Source of the DNA: Chloroflexota bacterium
GTDB lineage: Bacteria > Chloroflexota > Dehalococcoidia > Tepidiformales > Tepidiformaceae
Direction of reading: 5' to 3'
NCBI GenBank assembly: GCA_025350285.1
Contig: JANXYE010000433.1
Location: forward strand, 1 to 5,663
Length of the DNA: 5,663 bases
In this document: piece after piece, positions 4,823 through 5,663 of the stretch
Numbering within the stretch: position 1 is the first letter of the stretch
Layout of the letters: every line of letters starts with the position of its first letter
Made by a program: the position numbers and the translations under genes
The notes under the pieces: model-generated
What the model was told of the DNA's origin: nothing
Seen by the model: the letters and a program-made list of their open reading frames with translations, nothing else
The model's database searches: none

Positions 4823-5663
4823 ATGGATTCACACGGTTCAGGATACGACGACCATAGTGAGGAGCACGGGGTCCATCTCCCGGACCCGAGCATTTGGCCG
4901 ATCGTTGTCGGCGCCGCATCCCTCATTGCGGGCTTTGCGCTCATCTGGTGGTCGAACGACCGCAACTCGCACATCGCGGGGCCACTTCTGGGGGTTGGTG
5001 TCGTCGCGGTGCTCATTTCGATCGCGGGCTGGGCCTATGAAGACGGCCGCATGCGAACGAAGGCCGAAGCGGGCCACGGCGCGGACCCGAGGCCGGTCCG
5101 CTTCACGCAGGTCCTCACGTTCGCCCTTGCCGAGGGCCAGGCGGCGGCCGGGCGAGGCGTGGATGGTGTCGTGACGGCGCTCGATCGGTCGGACCTTCGT
5201 GACCTCGAAGGGTTCCAGGACCTGCGTATCACGCTCTCTCCGGACACCGGCGGGCCGACCACCGTGCTCGTCGAGACGACCTGGCGTGGGCGCGACGGTA
5301 TCAATGCTTACGAATCAACCCGCCAGACGCTGCTGGACGTGGTGAACGCCCACGCGGACCAGGTGGTGGCGGGCAGCGTGCAGGTCTTCGACATGGAGGT
5401 TCTGCGGGACACGAAGGACACATCGTTCAAGTTCAGCCTGGGCGCGGCGGCGACGGTGATCGGCGGGCTGGCCATCGCCGCGTTCGTCTTCGGCGCGGGA
5501 CTCAACCTGTTCGCGAAAGAATCAAAGGCTGCGACCGGCGGGGGCGCGACGCCTGTCGCGGCGGACCCATATTCGGTGACGGCCACCGACAACAAGTTCG
5601 GGCAGAGCACACTCCGGGCCCAACCCAACGCTGACGTGACATTTAAGTTCACGAACAAGGGCG
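4823..5663 (+). CDS. Multidomain membrane protein: subunit IV-like N-terminus, ABM-like domain, TM helix, cupredoxin domain (3'-truncated)
   Basis: The frame is open from the ATG at 4823 to the window edge (280 codons, no stop). GAGGAG at 4809-4814, eight bases upstream, supports the start. Residues 1-23 are His- and acid-rich (H4, H11, H15, H18), leading into LPDPSIWP and two helices (about 25-43 and 52-71), as in small subunit IV proteins encoded after coxC. Residues 92-197 form a soluble domain with alternating strands and helices (strand VLVETTW at 148-154, helix INAYESTRQTLLDVV at 160-174), resembling a dimeric alpha/beta-barrel of the ABM type by eye. A third helix lies at 204-230, then a Gly/Ala linker. 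From 249 on, PYSVTATDNKFG and DVTFKFTNKG match the first strands of a cupredoxin. The expected topology puts the middle domain in the cytoplasm and the cupredoxin outside. Copper ligands would lie past the edge. An oxidase-linked role is inferred from position; the exact function is unknown. Confidence 0.8.
   Translation, partial: MDSHGSGYDDHSEEHGVHLPDPSIWPIVVGAASLIAGFALIWWSNDRNSHIAGPLLGVGVVAVLISIAGWAYEDGRMRTKAEAGHGADPRPVRFTQVLTFALAEGQAAAGRGVDGVVTALDRSDLRDLEGFQDLRITLSPDTGGPTTVLVETTWRGRDGINAYESTRQTLLDVVNAHADQVVAGSVQVFDMEVLRDTKDTSFKFSLGAAATVIGGLAIAAFVFGAGLNLFAKESKAATGGGATPVAADPYSVTATDNKFGQSTLRAQPNADVTFKFTNKG

Noticed and set aside
1..5663. CRISPR arrays, tRNA or rRNA genes, insertion sequences
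   Set aside because: No regularly spaced repeats, RNA gene signatures, transposase motifs or terminal repeats were seen; the window is filled by respiratory genes.

Overview
The window holds a terminal-oxidase locus from a high-GC bacterium. It encodes an aa3-type heme-copper oxygen reductase (cytochrome c oxidase) with its assembly genes. In order: the 3' end of ctaB (heme O synthase, plus strand, cut by the left edge); ctaG (copper and assembly factor, minus strand, tail to tail with ctaB); a 225-bp divergent control region; then a plus-strand operon coxB (subunit II), coxA (subunit I), coxC (subunit III) and a fourth gene that runs off the right edge.

The operon is tightly organised. The gaps are 90, 48 and 27 nt, and every gene has a recognisable Shine-Dalgarno sequence. 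A near-consensus housekeeping promoter (TTGACT, 17 bp, TATAAA) sits about 100 bp upstream of coxB. A perfect 15-bp palindrome lies just upstream of its -35 box and is a candidate regulator site. The best-supported start of coxA is a TTG behind a perfect AGGAGG.

Together the genes supply most of the enzyme. CtaB makes heme O, the precursor of heme A. CtaG helps copper-centre assembly. CoxB carries the CuA site, CoxA the heme a and heme a3/CuB centres, and CoxC is the third core subunit. CoxA has the YSHP signature and lacks the D-channel glutamate, which places it in the A2 subfamily of heme-copper oxidases. CoxB has no fused cytochrome c, so it is not a caa3 enzyme in the strict sense, and no CxxCH heme-c motif was seen in any of the predicted proteins.

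The most unusual item is the last gene (280 codons visible). It begins like a small two-helix subunit IV. It then carries a soluble domain of about 105 residues that resembles a dimeric alpha/beta-barrel (ABM-like) fold, a third membrane helix, and the start of a cupredoxin domain predicted to lie outside the membrane. A blue-copper-like domain tethered to an oxidase with no cytochrome c domain suggests copper-protein electron delivery, but the copper ligands lie beyond the window.

Taxonomy is uncertain. High GC, an A2 oxidase in coxBAC order, a CtaG of the Caa3_CtaG family and the cupredoxin link would fit Chloroflexota, or less likely Actinomycetota. This is inference from gene content, not from a marker gene.
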